NCBI GenBank assembly: GCA_950295325.1
Contig: OX485807.1
Coordinates: 45,746,796 to 45,810,795 of the forward strand
Direction: 5' to 3'
DNA: 64,000 nt
DNA from: Polytrichum commune
Lineage: Eukaryota; Streptophyta; Polytrichopsida; Polytrichales; Polytrichaceae
The notes under the pieces were generated by a model, which saw nothing but the letters and a program-made list of their open reading frames with translations, made no database searches and had not been told where the DNA came from. Both the position numbers and the translations under genes were made by a program. Shown piece after piece: positions 37,701-48,666 of this stretch. The stretch's first letter is position 1, and every line of letters starts with the position of its first letter.

Positions 37701-38004
37701 ATTACATATTTGAATTCATGCAAATAGAGTCCAAAGTTTCTCCAAAAGATCATGTGTTTTTTTTAAAGAAGCACGATCCTTAGGTTATTGACAATCATCC
37801 CCCGTGTGGCTTGAAATTCATAACGTCAGCCACAACGATGATTTGGTAACATACTTACCCAAACAAATTATTAATGGCCCTTGGGACAAATGCACCAAAT
37901 CCCGAAAAGTTCATTTACTTGATTTCCTATCATCAAGAAACACTATGAGCTCAAAGGTAGACAACCCTTATTAAATCGGTTATTTTTCTTATTAGGAGAC
38001 CTAT

Positions 38005-38336
38005 ATTTGAATGGTATGTGGCTTGGTGCGGCTCCAAGAACAAACACCAAAGAGACACATGTTTAAAAGAGATTGGATTGCATGCTCAAAATATGGTATC
38101 CATTATAGGGTTGATAGCCAACATGATCAGGCAGGCAAATATGCAATTTATGACCATCAAATGAATACAAGAATCTTCACTTTGATGATGAACGAGATAA
38201 AGAAATTTAAACGAGCTCCGAAATTATGGGAAAAGCAATCACAACCTCGTTTTGGATTTGCTAACCATCTCGCACCAATCGCATGGTTCATATCCTAGGA
38301 GAAAGTGGCTAGTCGGGGGGGAAAGTAGCCGCTTAA
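38005..38336 (+). repeat. Dispersed repeat E, copy 1
   Basis: Resembles 46085-46420 along its length (shared GGCTCCAAGAAC, AAGAGACACATGTT-like, GCTCAAAATATG and GATTTGCTAACCATCTC). Pieces also occur reversed at about 39,770-39,860 and 40,385-40,470. The class is unknown and no protein is recognisable. Confidence 0.55.
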
Positions 38337-38915
38337 GGGCCACTTCAAACTATGGCCGTCCAAGTCGAGAGGCGGTGGGATTGAATGGCCAAACTTTGTT
38401 GAGAGTCCAAAGAAATGGGCTGAAAATAGCCAATAAAATATAGGAACCGGAGCCTTCAACCAGGCACAATGTGAAGCCTCCAAAGGCCAAACCCAAAGTC
38501 CAAACCTTTGGCCATGAACTCCCACGGCCTCTTGACTTGGGCAACCATACTATGAAGCCTCCAAAGGCCAAGCCCAAAGTCCAAAGGAAGAAGTAGCATC
38601 CCACTATAATCCCTGCCCAAAACAACCCCTCCAATCTAACGGCCAAGATCTTGTCAATGTTTGATTTGTTTTTTGGAAACAAATCGACGGCCTCTCGACC
38701 ATAGTTTGAGTTCCCATTCCCATCTGACCCAAACTTCCTTCAAGACTCCATCGCCTTGGTCAAAAAGTATTGCCATGTAAGCATTTCAAACAACAACAAC
38801 CTTTGAACTTTGACCTCTATTGTGAAGGGTCGAGAGGCTGAATTCTTGGTTTCTTGCACTCTAATTGGAGGACATCGACAGCCTCTCGACCTTCAACCAT
38901 AGTGTGAAGGGGCCC
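38337..38915 (+). mobile_element. PIF/Harbinger-type MITE, family C
   Basis: The left end GGGCCACTTCAAACTATGGC and reversed right end GGGCCCCTTCACACTATGGT both continue to GTCGAGAGGC, giving inverted repeats of about 38 bp. The left flank is TTAA and the right flank TTA (38916-38918), so the exact duplication is TTA with one ambiguous base. Inside, a CTCCAAAGGCCAA-containing block of about 75 bp is repeated near 38,480 and 38,555. It is flanked on both sides by copies of the tail of repeat E. Confidence 0.72.
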
Positions 38916-38918
38916 TTA

Positions 38919-39004
38919 GATTTGCTAACCATTATGCACCAATTGTATGGTTCATATCCTACAAGAAAGTGGGCTAGTTGGGGGGGGGGGAGTAACCGCT
39001 TAAG
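38919..39004 (+). repeat. Repeat E tail, second copy beside the MITE
   Basis: GATTTGCTAACC through a poly-G run to CCGCTTAAG repeats what lies at 38255-38338 on the other side of the MITE. The flanking copies are in direct orientation. Confidence 0.7.
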
Positions 39005-39303
39005 ACCCATCTACCCTTAGATTTGTAAAGCATTTGTGCCAAAATGCATGGTCCCAATGCCTACAAATTTCAAGTATCTGGTCACTTGTTCTTTTTCTCT
39101 CTTTCCCTCTTTCCCTCTTTCCCAGATCCTGTGAATCCCTTTAGCGATAGCTAAGACGGTGAAACCCTGTCATGTACAATGTGAACCAATAACTTATGCT
39201 CTTTCCAAATATATACATGAATCTTTTAATGAAGGCCCGAGCGTTTCCCTTTTAAAGTAGTTCTTTCTCACCGTAAATGATGCTCATATAGAAAGAATGT
39301 TTA

Positions 39304-39577
39304 CTACACCGAACATGGTGTTTAGTGTCACTTCCTATTTGGAGTTACACAATGCTATATCTTTCTACTATTGATGTGATTTTTTTAACGGGCAAGTTGT
39401 TGTTGTTATTATTGTTGTCGAATGTCCAAACAACCAATTTCGCATTTATTGGTAAAATAATACACACATATATATAGCATTGTGTAATTTCTTGTCGAAT
39501 GTCCAAACAACCAATTTCGCATTTATTGGTAAAATAATACACACATATATATAGCATTGTGTAATTTCAAATATGTA
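39304..39577 (+). mobile_element. MITE subfamily 2, copy 2, right end lost, with internal 77-bp duplication
   Basis: Starts CTACACCGAACATGGTGTTT. Near-identical 77-bp units at 39416-39492 and 39493-39569 (starting TGTCGAATGTCCAAACAACC) give a tandem duplication. The expected right terminal repeat after TGTGTAATTTCAAATA is missing. Confidence 0.68.
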
Positions 39578-39996
39578 TTTTACTCTTGTGATGAGTGTGG
39601 CATTACTATATTTTGTTCCTATAACGGAAAGGTTTTGTACAAAGGTATACACGTGACCCTATTTGTGGGCACTTCCGATTCCAACATGGAAAGGGAAGAT
39701 TTTCCCTTGCGGTTTTTAGCCCCACGTGAATATGAGCTCGTTGGTCTTACTTAGGGTTATTTTGGATACTTATTTTTCTTTGTGCATCCACTTCTTGTAA
39801 GATATGAAACACGCAATCAGTGTGAGGTGATTTGACAAACCCAAATCCTGCATGCAGTTGTTTGAGTCGTAATTTACGGACGTTGTATGACTGTCTTGTG
39901 CATTATCTTGAAAGTGAAGATTTTCGTGCTCATTAAGTGGTCGTGTAGGTCCCCCACCCCCCTCGATCACGCTGACTACTGAGTATAGAGTAAAAC

Positions 39997-40372
39997 CACA
40001 CTAAATATGATATTTAGTATCACTAATTCTAATTGTCTTGCTCAATACTAATTGTAAACCGCGGTATAGTGCCACCAACACTAAATGTTAACCCAACATT
40101 ATTTATCATACCTTGAAATTTTTTGGGGGATTATAGATTTACAGTGTTGCAATTACTGTCACTTATCAAGTGATTTTTCATCCAAATCTCAATCATCCAT
40201 GACAATATTTCATCACAAGTTGCTGACAAGACAAGGTAGGGTGTTGGCCAATGGATGAACTCATCCACCATCCATGACAATATTTGTTCACTTATTCATA
40301 AGGAGTGTCATCTGAAAAGTCACCAAAGTGACATAAAATACCATATGACAATAAATACCATAATTAGCATAG
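39997..40372 (+). mobile_element. MITE subfamily 1, copy 2
   Basis: Starts CACACTAAATATGATATTTA and ends near AATAAATACCATAATTAG. The interior matches the other three copies, including ACAGTGTTGCAATTACTGTC and TGATTTTTCATCCAAAT. Non-coding. Confidence 0.65.
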
Positions 40373-40614
40373 CATATTTAGAGCACATTGTCCATTGATC
40401 TCTTTTAAACATGTGTCTTTTTTGTGTCTATTATTAGATCCACACCTAACAACAAGATACCACTTCAAAATGGATGTCAAAATTGTAATGTTGTGTTGGA
40501 ATAAGCATGTATACCTCATAAGGTGCATTGCCTCCATTTTGGTGCGTGGGCTCCATGTAAGCCAATATGCTTCCGCCAGGTGTTTGATTAGTCCGGGGAG
40601 GGGGGAATTTTGCT

Positions 40615-40815
40615 TGCTTTTTTTTTTTTTTTTTTTTTTTGTTGAGACAGAAGGCCGACACGCCAACGCCAAAGCACATGAGGCGGTTGACCACTTGGCA
40701 AGTTTTCCGTCAAGTAGAGAGGAGATTTCACAACCGGGATTCGAACCGCCAACCTCTTCCTTGAGATTTGGGTATCTCTCCACCCATCCGGTAGTTTAAG
40801 GTCATCTCGGACCAA
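40615..40815 (-). mobile_element. tRNA-type SINE with poly(A) tail and target-site duplication
   Basis: On the - strand the element starts GGTCCGAGATGACC. It carries the Pol III B-box motif GGTTCGAATCC (reverse of 40737-40747) and ends in about 24 A residues (poly-T at 40617-40640 on the + strand). The 11-bp sequence GGAATTTTGCT occurs exactly on both sides (40604-40614 and 40816-40826), a target-site duplication from reverse-transcription insertion. The length of about 200 bp is normal for plant SINEs. The A box is not a clean match. A fragment of the same family lies at 35041-35086. Confidence 0.85.
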
Positions 40816-40976
40816 GGAATTTTGCTCTTGGTTGTTGTCAACTTTCCATTGATGTAGGATGAGGTGAGTTAGTTAGTGTTTTTTTTTAAATATAAATAAA
40901 TGTGTTATGTATGTTTCGTGTATATTTTTCATTCTTATTGTTACTTGCAAGGGTGGTTTGTGGAAGTCTTCTTATA

Positions 40977-41203
40977 CTACACTATATTTGATGTTTACTA
41001 TCACTTACTATTTGGAATTACGAGGTGCTACACTTGTTTTTTTAATTGATGTAATTCTTTAAGAAGTAAAGTTGCTATATTGTTCTATAATGTCCAAACA
41101 ACTAATTTGACGGTTGTTGGTAAAATATGAGATATATAGTAAATAGATATAGCATTGTGTAATTCCAAATAATAATTGACACTGAATATCATATTTAGTG
41201 TAG
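40977..41203 (+). mobile_element. MITE subfamily 2, copy 3
   Basis: The left end CTACACTATATTTGATGTTT and reversed right end CTACACTAAATATGATATTC continue into ATTTGGAATTAC on both sides, giving inverted repeats of about 50 bp. The flanks CTTATA and CTTATG may be a short target duplication. 227 bp, non-coding. Confidence 0.75.
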
Positions 41204-43079
41204 CTTATGGATGGTTGCATTGTGTACTTCACAAGAGCGCAAACTCAAGTTCATGAAGGTTCCAAGCTAGTTCATGAACCTTCCAACCAATGTTACCCAA
41301 GTGTTCTACTGATTTCATGGATCTTCTAAATCAGTTCATGATTTCTCTAAACCGACTTAGCATGTGGCACACCTCAATTTTATGATAGTGGATCTTTACC
41401 TCTAGCAACTTCACGAATCTTCCAAACCAAATTTCATAAATCTTTTGGCACTTTGTGGGTTTCGTATTCTCAACTTCTCAACTTCCAGCTTCATTGTTCT
41501 ATATTCTTTGTCTTCTCATTGTTCATTTAGTTCCTCTTTGTTTGGTGTTTACTTGAAAGCCGAATCTATCCTTGACGTCAATTTTTCTTTAGACTTTCAT
41601 TACAATACCTCAAAGCCATAAACAAGTAATTTTGGTTCTATTATGGTCTTTAATTTCTGTATATGGAAGCAAACAATTCTTTGATTACAATGGTCATTAT
41701 GAAACAAAGTTATACAATTCAAAAAATTGATTTTGTGGAGTTGTGAATATGGGTACCAAATCACGAAACTCTTCACAACATGTAGTGAAATTGGTTCAAG
41801 TTGAGTTGGTTGTTTATACAATGAGCTTGGTTCATGTTTCCAATGAAATTGGTTGAGCCTATTGCTATATTGGTTTGTAGATTCATGAAATTGAGTTTGC
41901 ACTTTGTGTGAATTCTTCTTATGAAAGGAGTATTGTGACATGACCTATCTATTTGTGATGGCCATTCTTGACATTGTCATATACCACCACTCAAACAATA
42001 GGCATCCAATTAAGAAGCGTGTCCTACTAGGCCCACATAGTTCAAAATACTTAGCATGAATTTGACTCGGGCATGATGATTTGGGATTATTGCGGGGGTT
42101 CGAGAAGGATGTTATAATTGGTGGATGAATGGTGCTTGGGAATGATAATCTTGGCTGATGTTCGAGTCATAGGCAAGATCCTCAAAGATATGGTGAAATG
42201 GATGAATTTCTAGCTAACACACATCCCTCCCCCTCCCCACCAAGATGGCAATACTTGTATGTAGTGACGGATATATTGGATGAATTTTAATGTTGGTGGA
42301 TTGATTATGGATGGACCATACCCTCGCTACAATGATCAACCCAATTAATGAGGGTTGGCTAATCATGAGTATGGGAAATTAGTGAAGGTGATACTAAATT
42401 TCATTCTGCTGCGAAACTAGTGTCAACATAAGATATAGGGTTTTGGGAGTCCAAAGTGTTTTCACCTCTATTTTTGTTATGTTATGATGAGTAGTAATGC
42501 TATCAAACCATTTTATAACGTGTGTTGTTGTTCATGTTCTTTTATTACACCATCAAGAATGATTCTAAAAGTTGTGACCTCAAGCTTCAAAACACCTTAG
42601 AGGATGCATTAATTTTTTTGAATGTATAATAAATGAACATGTACTCAAGAATATAGTACCACTTATTAAAAAAATCAATCCTTACTAATTATGAGATTTG
42701 GCAAAATAGTGCGTGTTTCGGGAATTAGTACCACACGTACTAAGACGAGTTTCCATGTAGGCCACTTGCCCACGAGATTCTAGTGTGAATAAGGACAAAC
42801 CTGCCCAACTATAGAGGGAATTTGGTGGGGTAGGGTTCTTATGTGCCAACTAGCTACTCCCATCTTCTCAAATCCGGGTCCACCTACTAACCTCCTCCTC
42901 CTAGTTATCAAAGATGGAGTTCTAAACTGACACTCATTATCTTTAGTCTTCATACTGGTGATCAACACTCATAAATTAAAGATTCTTGAGTGGACACATG
43001 GAAGTCTAGCAGCACGTGTCCACGGCCCTCCACATTCTAACATGCTACCAAAGTATAGTTGGATGGCGACTTATGCTTA
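41204..43079. other. Intergenic, no gene seen
   Basis: Contains degenerate TTCATGAACCTTCCAA-like repeats at 41,240-41,440 and an older dispersed repeat from about 42,355 to 42,735 shared with 35,515-36,060. Remaining sequence is AT-rich without credible coding. Confidence 0.5.
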
Positions 43080-43610
43080 GGGCCGCTTTAAACCTAGAGG
43101 CCGGGCCAATTCCCCTTGAGGCCGATTACATGAAATTTCAGCCTCTTTTGGGTTGGAGGCCGACTTCAACTACACATTATTATAAGATTATAATGGGGGC
43201 CAATTTTTCCATATGTAAAGGCCTTAGGGCCAAGAAGCTAGGCCAATTCAATAAATCTAGCATAATCCACGGATCTAGCATATTCTAGCATAAAGCCGTT
43301 CATGTTTCCACATAATCCAATGGATATGGTTCGCTAAAAAACATATTTTATTTTACAAAGTTTTTTGTATTGAAATATGACATTGGCCCGAGGCCAACAA
43401 TTGGCCCTCCATTTTGGGTGCACCCAATTCAACGAGCTCGGGCCGTGTCAGACCATGCATTTTTTTATTAAAAAATTCATACCACCAAATCGACCCGGCC
43501 TCTAGGTGTAAAGGGGTTGGGGCTGATTTCAACCCTTTAGCCAATCACAAGTGAGGATTTCAAGCCTCTTACACAACGAATTGGCCCGGCCTCTAGGTGT
43601 AAAGCGGCCC
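43080..43610 (-). mobile_element. PIF/Harbinger-type MITE, family A, copy 2
   Basis: A 531-bp inverse-orientation copy of 2432-2952. The ends are GGGCCGCTTTAAACCTAGAG and, reversed, GGGCCGCTTTACACCTAGAG. TTA flanks both sides (43077-43079 and 43611-43613). An internal copy of the end motif lies near 43,498, at the equivalent place to that in copy 1. No transposase. Confidence 0.87.
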
Positions 43611-46084
43611 TTAACTACATGCAAACACCTCCCACCCACTATTATCTAGAATCTAGTGGGTGAGTGGCCACCAATGGAAAGTCATCCTAAGTGAGATAAT
43701 CATTGTAGGTACTGAAGATTAATATTCTATAGGATGGTAACATACAATGCGGATTACCTCTCATATTGGTACTTCAACCTTACTTGTATAGGACCTAGTT
43801 AGGAAGGATTAAGTGAAAAAACCTAAAAGGGGCGTGTTTCAAGTTGGTGGACGAGAGGTACATACTTAAGTTATGCAATGATTGAGGTCAAAGTTCAATA
43901 GGTACGGAGGCCCAAGCCTTAGATACAATGCGGATGACATCGAATATTGTACATCCATATTGGGAGACTTTTTTTATTTTTTTTGTTTTCCACGTATTAA
44001 CCTAAGTTATTGACAATCAATCAAGATATTTTTGGTTGATTTTCAAAAAATGCTAAAACCTTGCATATAGTAAGAGCAACGCCACCTTGAACTCAACCCA
44101 ATTTTTCTTTAGTGCTCGTTGTCATATGTCATTATAAGTCGGGGAAGAACCTCATTCCCATGAGGGAAGGAATAATTGCATACGAGGGTACCTTTTATTC
44201 ATCCAACATAAAAGCCATAGAATAGTGTGAATTTCGGATTCAGTTTTAAGTTTAAATGAGTCACGGGGAGGTGACTATCGGAATTTTAGAAACCACGTGA
44301 GATAAAAAAAATAGGGTCAATTTAATTCGTTGAGGGTAAAATTTATACATTCATTAGATCTACCATAGCTTTGGAAATATGTCCCCTACATGTTTATATG
44401 TAAAATAAGGCGATGAATAATTCCTCCATTTTAGTAATCAATAGAAAAAAAATAGGATTATAGATATTGGATCCCCCCAAATGTGTGTAGTAGAATCAAT
44501 AGAATAATTATGGGTTTGACTACTTGGATGAAGAATTGTGTAAATTCTGTCCAAATTTGAATGAAACGCGTTAGTTTGGAGGGAAACGTTGTGGATTTTT
44601 TGGGAGAAAGGAATGTTGTGACTTCTCAACGGCCCTTGGGTTTGCTTAGGGTTTGGACAAACATAGTGGGGTGAAGGCGGTGAAGTGTTTGGGTAGGAGG
44701 TCTTGCATTGGTGAAGCGTGGCACAAAGACGGTAGGTAAGACACATTTTTTGGAGCTTTCTTCTTTGTTCCATAGCATTCACAGCATTCACACAGGGTGT
44801 TTCACAAGCGCCAAAGATTCGGCTTGTTCCGCTCTCGTGAGGTATGTCCGCCTCATGCCAACAATTAGTTTTAGTTCTTTGTCATCATTGGTGTTAAATC
44901 TCTCCAAAAATTTTGTCTTATCATGACATTGTGGAGGATATTGATATGTACCTTTACATGTATTGGAGGATGCATAGTTATATCCTAACCCTTCACATTG
45001 TAAATATTTGGTACAAGGTTAAATGTGTTTGTGAACACAATTAAAGTAATTTTTTTTCAATTTGTGTATTTATTTTTTTCAATTGAATGCAATTTTTGTT
45101 TTGGAGTAGATAATTATGCAAAGTTTTTATGTTTTATGACAATTGATTATATTTCTTGTTTTGTTCTATCCGTGTTTACAACTTGTCTATGTTAGCTTGT
45201 ACATTTTGTCATCTCCATGTCCATTGGTAATCTTTTAACTAAACTCCAAGTGTTATTGACTGTGTTTTAAATGGCACTTTGAATGCTTTAGCATTGGTAT
45301 AACTAATTGAAACCGATTAAATGACAAGATGGATGGTATGGAACGTTTGTTGCTCACATAGTCGATTTTGCAATGCTATAGTATTCTGTTCATTATTTGG
45401 TACATGTACAATTTATAAAAAAAAAATGATGCTAAAAATTGGTCTCTCCAAAAAATTACAAATAAACATAGGGTGCTTAAAAATATGTCAAAGCAACTTT
45501 ATATCTACAAATAGGGAGGAAAAAAATACCAAGAGGTGCATAAATACCCCCCCCCCATTAAATACCCCATTATCGCACGTGGTTACAAAATGTAAGAGGG
45601 TGTGATCCCCCCGTGAAATGAGTATGACACCAAAATCAGTTGCATGAACTTTGAATAAATCTAGTCCAAGTTATTCGAGATGAACTGGCCACAAACCTGT
45701 GGGGGATCACATTTGTATGTTGGATGAAGGAGAGTTACGCTTGTATGTGATAATTCCATCTCTCAATATTCTCAACCCAACATCCACTTCACCTCAAACT
45801 TTTCAATAAGGTCGAGGTCAACTTGAGGGGGTTATTTAAGCCAAGTTCACTCTTATGAGGTTTTGAGACTACTTTGACGTTGGGTTGGAAATGTCTTTGA
45901 CCTCAACAATTGGATGTTCCAATACCTATCGAATATTGAGATATTGGGTTATTGAGGTCGGGGTTGAGGCTATTGTGGGGATGTCTCCAGCCTTAATTAA
46001 TCCAATATCAAGAATTGGGATTGGCTTAAAGTCATGTTGGCCTTGTTGTAAGGTACACGTGCATGATTTAGTTACTTATCTTAA
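43611..46084. other. Intergenic, no gene seen
   Basis: AT-rich sequence. A stretch near 44,160-44,240 resembles one near 59,150-59,210 (TTATTCATCCAAC-x-TAAAAGCC in both). Poly-C at about 45,550. Short frames only. Confidence 0.5.
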
Positions 46085-46420
46085 TCATGCACTCACATTT
46101 GAGTGGTATGTAGTTAGGTGTGGCTCCAAGAACGGATACCAAAAAGACACATGTTCAAAAGAGGTTGGACTACGTGCTCAAAATATGATAATCGTTATAG
46201 ACTCAATAGGCAACATAATTAGGGGGGTTTCTATGACCAGTTAATGAGCACAATACTCTTCACTTTCATAATCAATAATATAAATTTATATGAACTACAA
46301 TTATTTTTAGGAAATTGGCTATGAGCTTGATTTAGATTTGCTAACCATCTCATACTAATTGAGTGTTTCATAGCCTAGGAAGATCAGGCTAGTTGAAAAA
46401 AATAACTATTGATGTTAACA
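46085..46420 (+). repeat. Dispersed repeat E, copy 2
   Basis: Same family as 38005-38336: GTGTGGCTCCAAGAACG, AAAAGACACATGTTCAAAAG and GATTTGCTAACCATCTC in the same order. No coding function recognised. Confidence 0.55.
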
Positions 46421-46752
46421 TTCATGTACCTTAAGAAAGCATATGTGGTGGGCAGTCGGAATCTGAGCCACTAGAGGCTAAAGCCTTGCCCATAGTTAAT
46501 GGTGGGCATAGCCAGCGGATGGCTCCCACCAATATGGGCACTCTTTCGATGCTTTCATCCAATTATTAGATGTAATGTAGTTGGATTCTCATTGTTCATG
46601 CGTAAAAATGAGGGATAAAGTGCCCCATATTGGTGGGGCCACCACTAGCTTTGGTCACTTGTAATAGTCCACCCACACTTACCGGTGCGAGCCACCACTA
46701 GCTATTCCCACCAGTAATAGAGTCCACCTACACTTACTGGTGCAGGCCACCA

Positions 46753-47085
46753 CTACACTAGAAAGAAAGGATAATATTTATTGTTTGATACAATACATAT
46801 GAACGCATACACTAAATGTCAATAACCCTATGAAAGTAAGTAACATTGAATGTAGTCTCAAACACTAAATATCAACTATGGTAATATGTGGAAGTTACAT
46901 GTTTGAATTTAGTGTTAGTAAGGATATGAAATCCATGCTTCACATGAAGGGAGGTGACAGGAGGGAAGGTAGTGGCACATTTATGTCTAACACTAATTGT
47001 CAAGAAATTGAAAATTAGTGTTGAGCATGGCAGGGTGGTAACAACATTAAATATAATCAAGCACTTAATATCCTTTTTAGTGTAG
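46753..47085 (+). mobile_element. MITE subfamily 3, copy 1
   Basis: Starts CTACACTAGAAAG and ends TTTTTAGTGTAG. The interior is near-identical in order to 47132-47455 (AACCCTATGAAAGTAAGTAA, ATGGTAATATGTGGAAGTTA). It sits between units of a 50-bp repeat built on CCACCCACACTTACTGGTGC (46,675-46,750 and 47,089-47,130). Confidence 0.7.
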
Positions 47086-47131
47086 CTATGCCCACCAGTA
47101 ATAATCCACCCACACTTACTGGTGCATGCCA

Positions 47132-47455
47132 CTACATTCAATAGGATATTTAGTGTTTGATACACTAAATATGAATGCACGCACTAAATATCAATAACCC
47201 TATGAAAGTAAGTAACATTAAATGTAAACTCAAACACTAAATTTCAACTATGGTAATATGTGGAAGTTACAAGTTTGAATTTGATGTTAGTAAGGATATG
47301 AAAAAAAAAATTACAATGATAAAAGGAGAATTCCAACAAACCTTCTAGCACATCTTCCGACACTAATTATCAAATAATTGAAAACTAGTGTTGAGAAGGG
47401 TATGGTGGTAACAACATTAAATATAATCAAACACTAAATATCTTATTTAGTGTAG
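47132..47455 (+). mobile_element. MITE subfamily 3, copy 2
   Basis: The left end CTACATTCAATAGGATATTT and reversed right end CTACACTAAATAAGATATTT both continue to AGTGTTTGAT, giving inverted repeats of about 30 bp. Direct orientation, 46 bp after copy 1. Non-coding. Confidence 0.75.
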
Positions 47456-47547
47456 TGAACGGTTCTTACCAACACTGGTCACATCCAATGGCTATCACTA
47501 ACCAAATTGAAGCTAAAACTGACCCCTATTGGTAGGAACCGTTCACT
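47454..47547. repeat. Small foldback, 19-bp arms
   Basis: AGTGAACGGTTCTTACCAA at 47454-47472 pairs with TTGGTAGGAACCGTTCACT at 47529-47547 (18 of 19). It abuts the MITE on its left. Confidence 0.75.
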
Positions 47548-47565
47548 AGTCACCCACACCAGTAA

Positions 47566-48165
47566 GGGCCACTTCACACACAAGACTGAAGGCCTGTGAC
47601 CATTGCAATCCAAGTGCTCTCATTGGTCAAAAGGGCAAAGACTGTCCAAGTTCACTTCACACATAAAGGTGAAGGCCTAAGGCCCAAAGAAGACTTCATG
47701 GGTGAAAAGTCCTTATGGAGTCCTACATGGTGGACCATGGGTAAGGTTTCATCGTCTTCCAGAATTTTCGTCAGGCCCACATCCAAGAGGTGGGCCTGAC
47801 GCAAATTCTAGGAGACCATGACTTTTTTAATATATTTTCCAGCATGATAGATTTCAAGACAAATTAGAGGGAGAATTCCATAACAGATTCTAAGATAGAT
47901 TCCAAGACAAACAAACACCATCAAGTGATTTTTCAAATTGATAGAGTTTGAGGCATATTATATTAAACCAAATCCTACCCTCTTTTTCCACCAACAAAAT
48001 GTGTAATGATCCTGCAACATGGTCCATTCAGAATTCACACTATGCTTGAGGGCCCGTGACTACATAAAACGGCTTTCCCAACACCCATGGTACGGCCTTT
48101 GGATGAGAGTCAAGGGTCCTCACCATTACAAGGTCACGGCTATTGGCTCATGCGTGAAGTGGCCC
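47566..48165 (+). mobile_element. PIF/Harbinger-type MITE, family B, copy 2
   Basis: The left end GGGCCACTTCACACACAAGA and reversed right end GGGCCACTTCACGCATGAGC both lead to a GTGACC block. It is flanked by TAA on both sides (47563-47565 and 48166-48168). 600 bp, no transposase. It contains a short internal palindrome, AGGCCCACATCCAAGAGGTG with GGCCTGACG repeats, near 47,775-47,805. Confidence 0.85.
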
Positions 48166-48666
48166 TAAGTGTGGCAGGGCATAAAATGGATGAATGAGGA
48201 AGAGTATAATTGGATGAAATGGCAACAGAGTCGGATGAACATCTCTCCCCCAGCAAAGGGCATGCAGGTAGGTGCCAAGAAAAAGGAGGCTCCCTGCAAG
48301 ACGTGCAACAGAACGTGAGGACCGTCGTATCCGCCGTCGCTCCCGCCTCGTCCTCGCGCGCTTGTCTCTTCTTGCCGCTTCACCCCGTGCAGCTATGATT
48401 CTTTCTCATCATCACCAACCTCCACTTGAACCTTTTCTCTCGCATCTATGTAGCTAGGCCTTCTATCCTTCATTCCACCTAACGAATTAGTATGAAGGAC
48501 TCATATCACCATCTGATTGACGACGCCCGCCCCTGCCTCATCGCAATGACCGACCGCCAGAGAACTTGAAAAAAGTAAGTGATTCAACCGGCATCGATTC
48601 GAATCCCCCGCCACCGACTACCTAGTGCACTTACATGGCACACACATATTTAATAATCTAAATGTG
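48166..48666. other. Intergenic, start of the transposon-poor region
   Basis: Composition becomes GC-richer from about 48,200. Short frames only (up to about 72 codons); no gene assigned. Confidence 0.5.

Noticed and set aside
40395-40799. 134-codon frame containing a run of Phe
   Set aside because: It reads through the SINE poly-T tail and body, so it is not a gene.
45885-46244. 119-codon frame on the + strand
   Set aside because: It runs into dispersed repeat E, whose other copy does not keep the frame.
46753-47455. Classification of the subfamily 3 MITEs as CACTA transposons because of CACTACA ends
   Set aside because: The CACTACA match is short, and no 3-bp target duplication or subterminal repeats typical of CACTA elements are visible.
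48570-48640. tRNA-like TTCGAATCC near 48,600
   Set aside because: No acceptor stem, T stem or anticodon arm can be formed around it.
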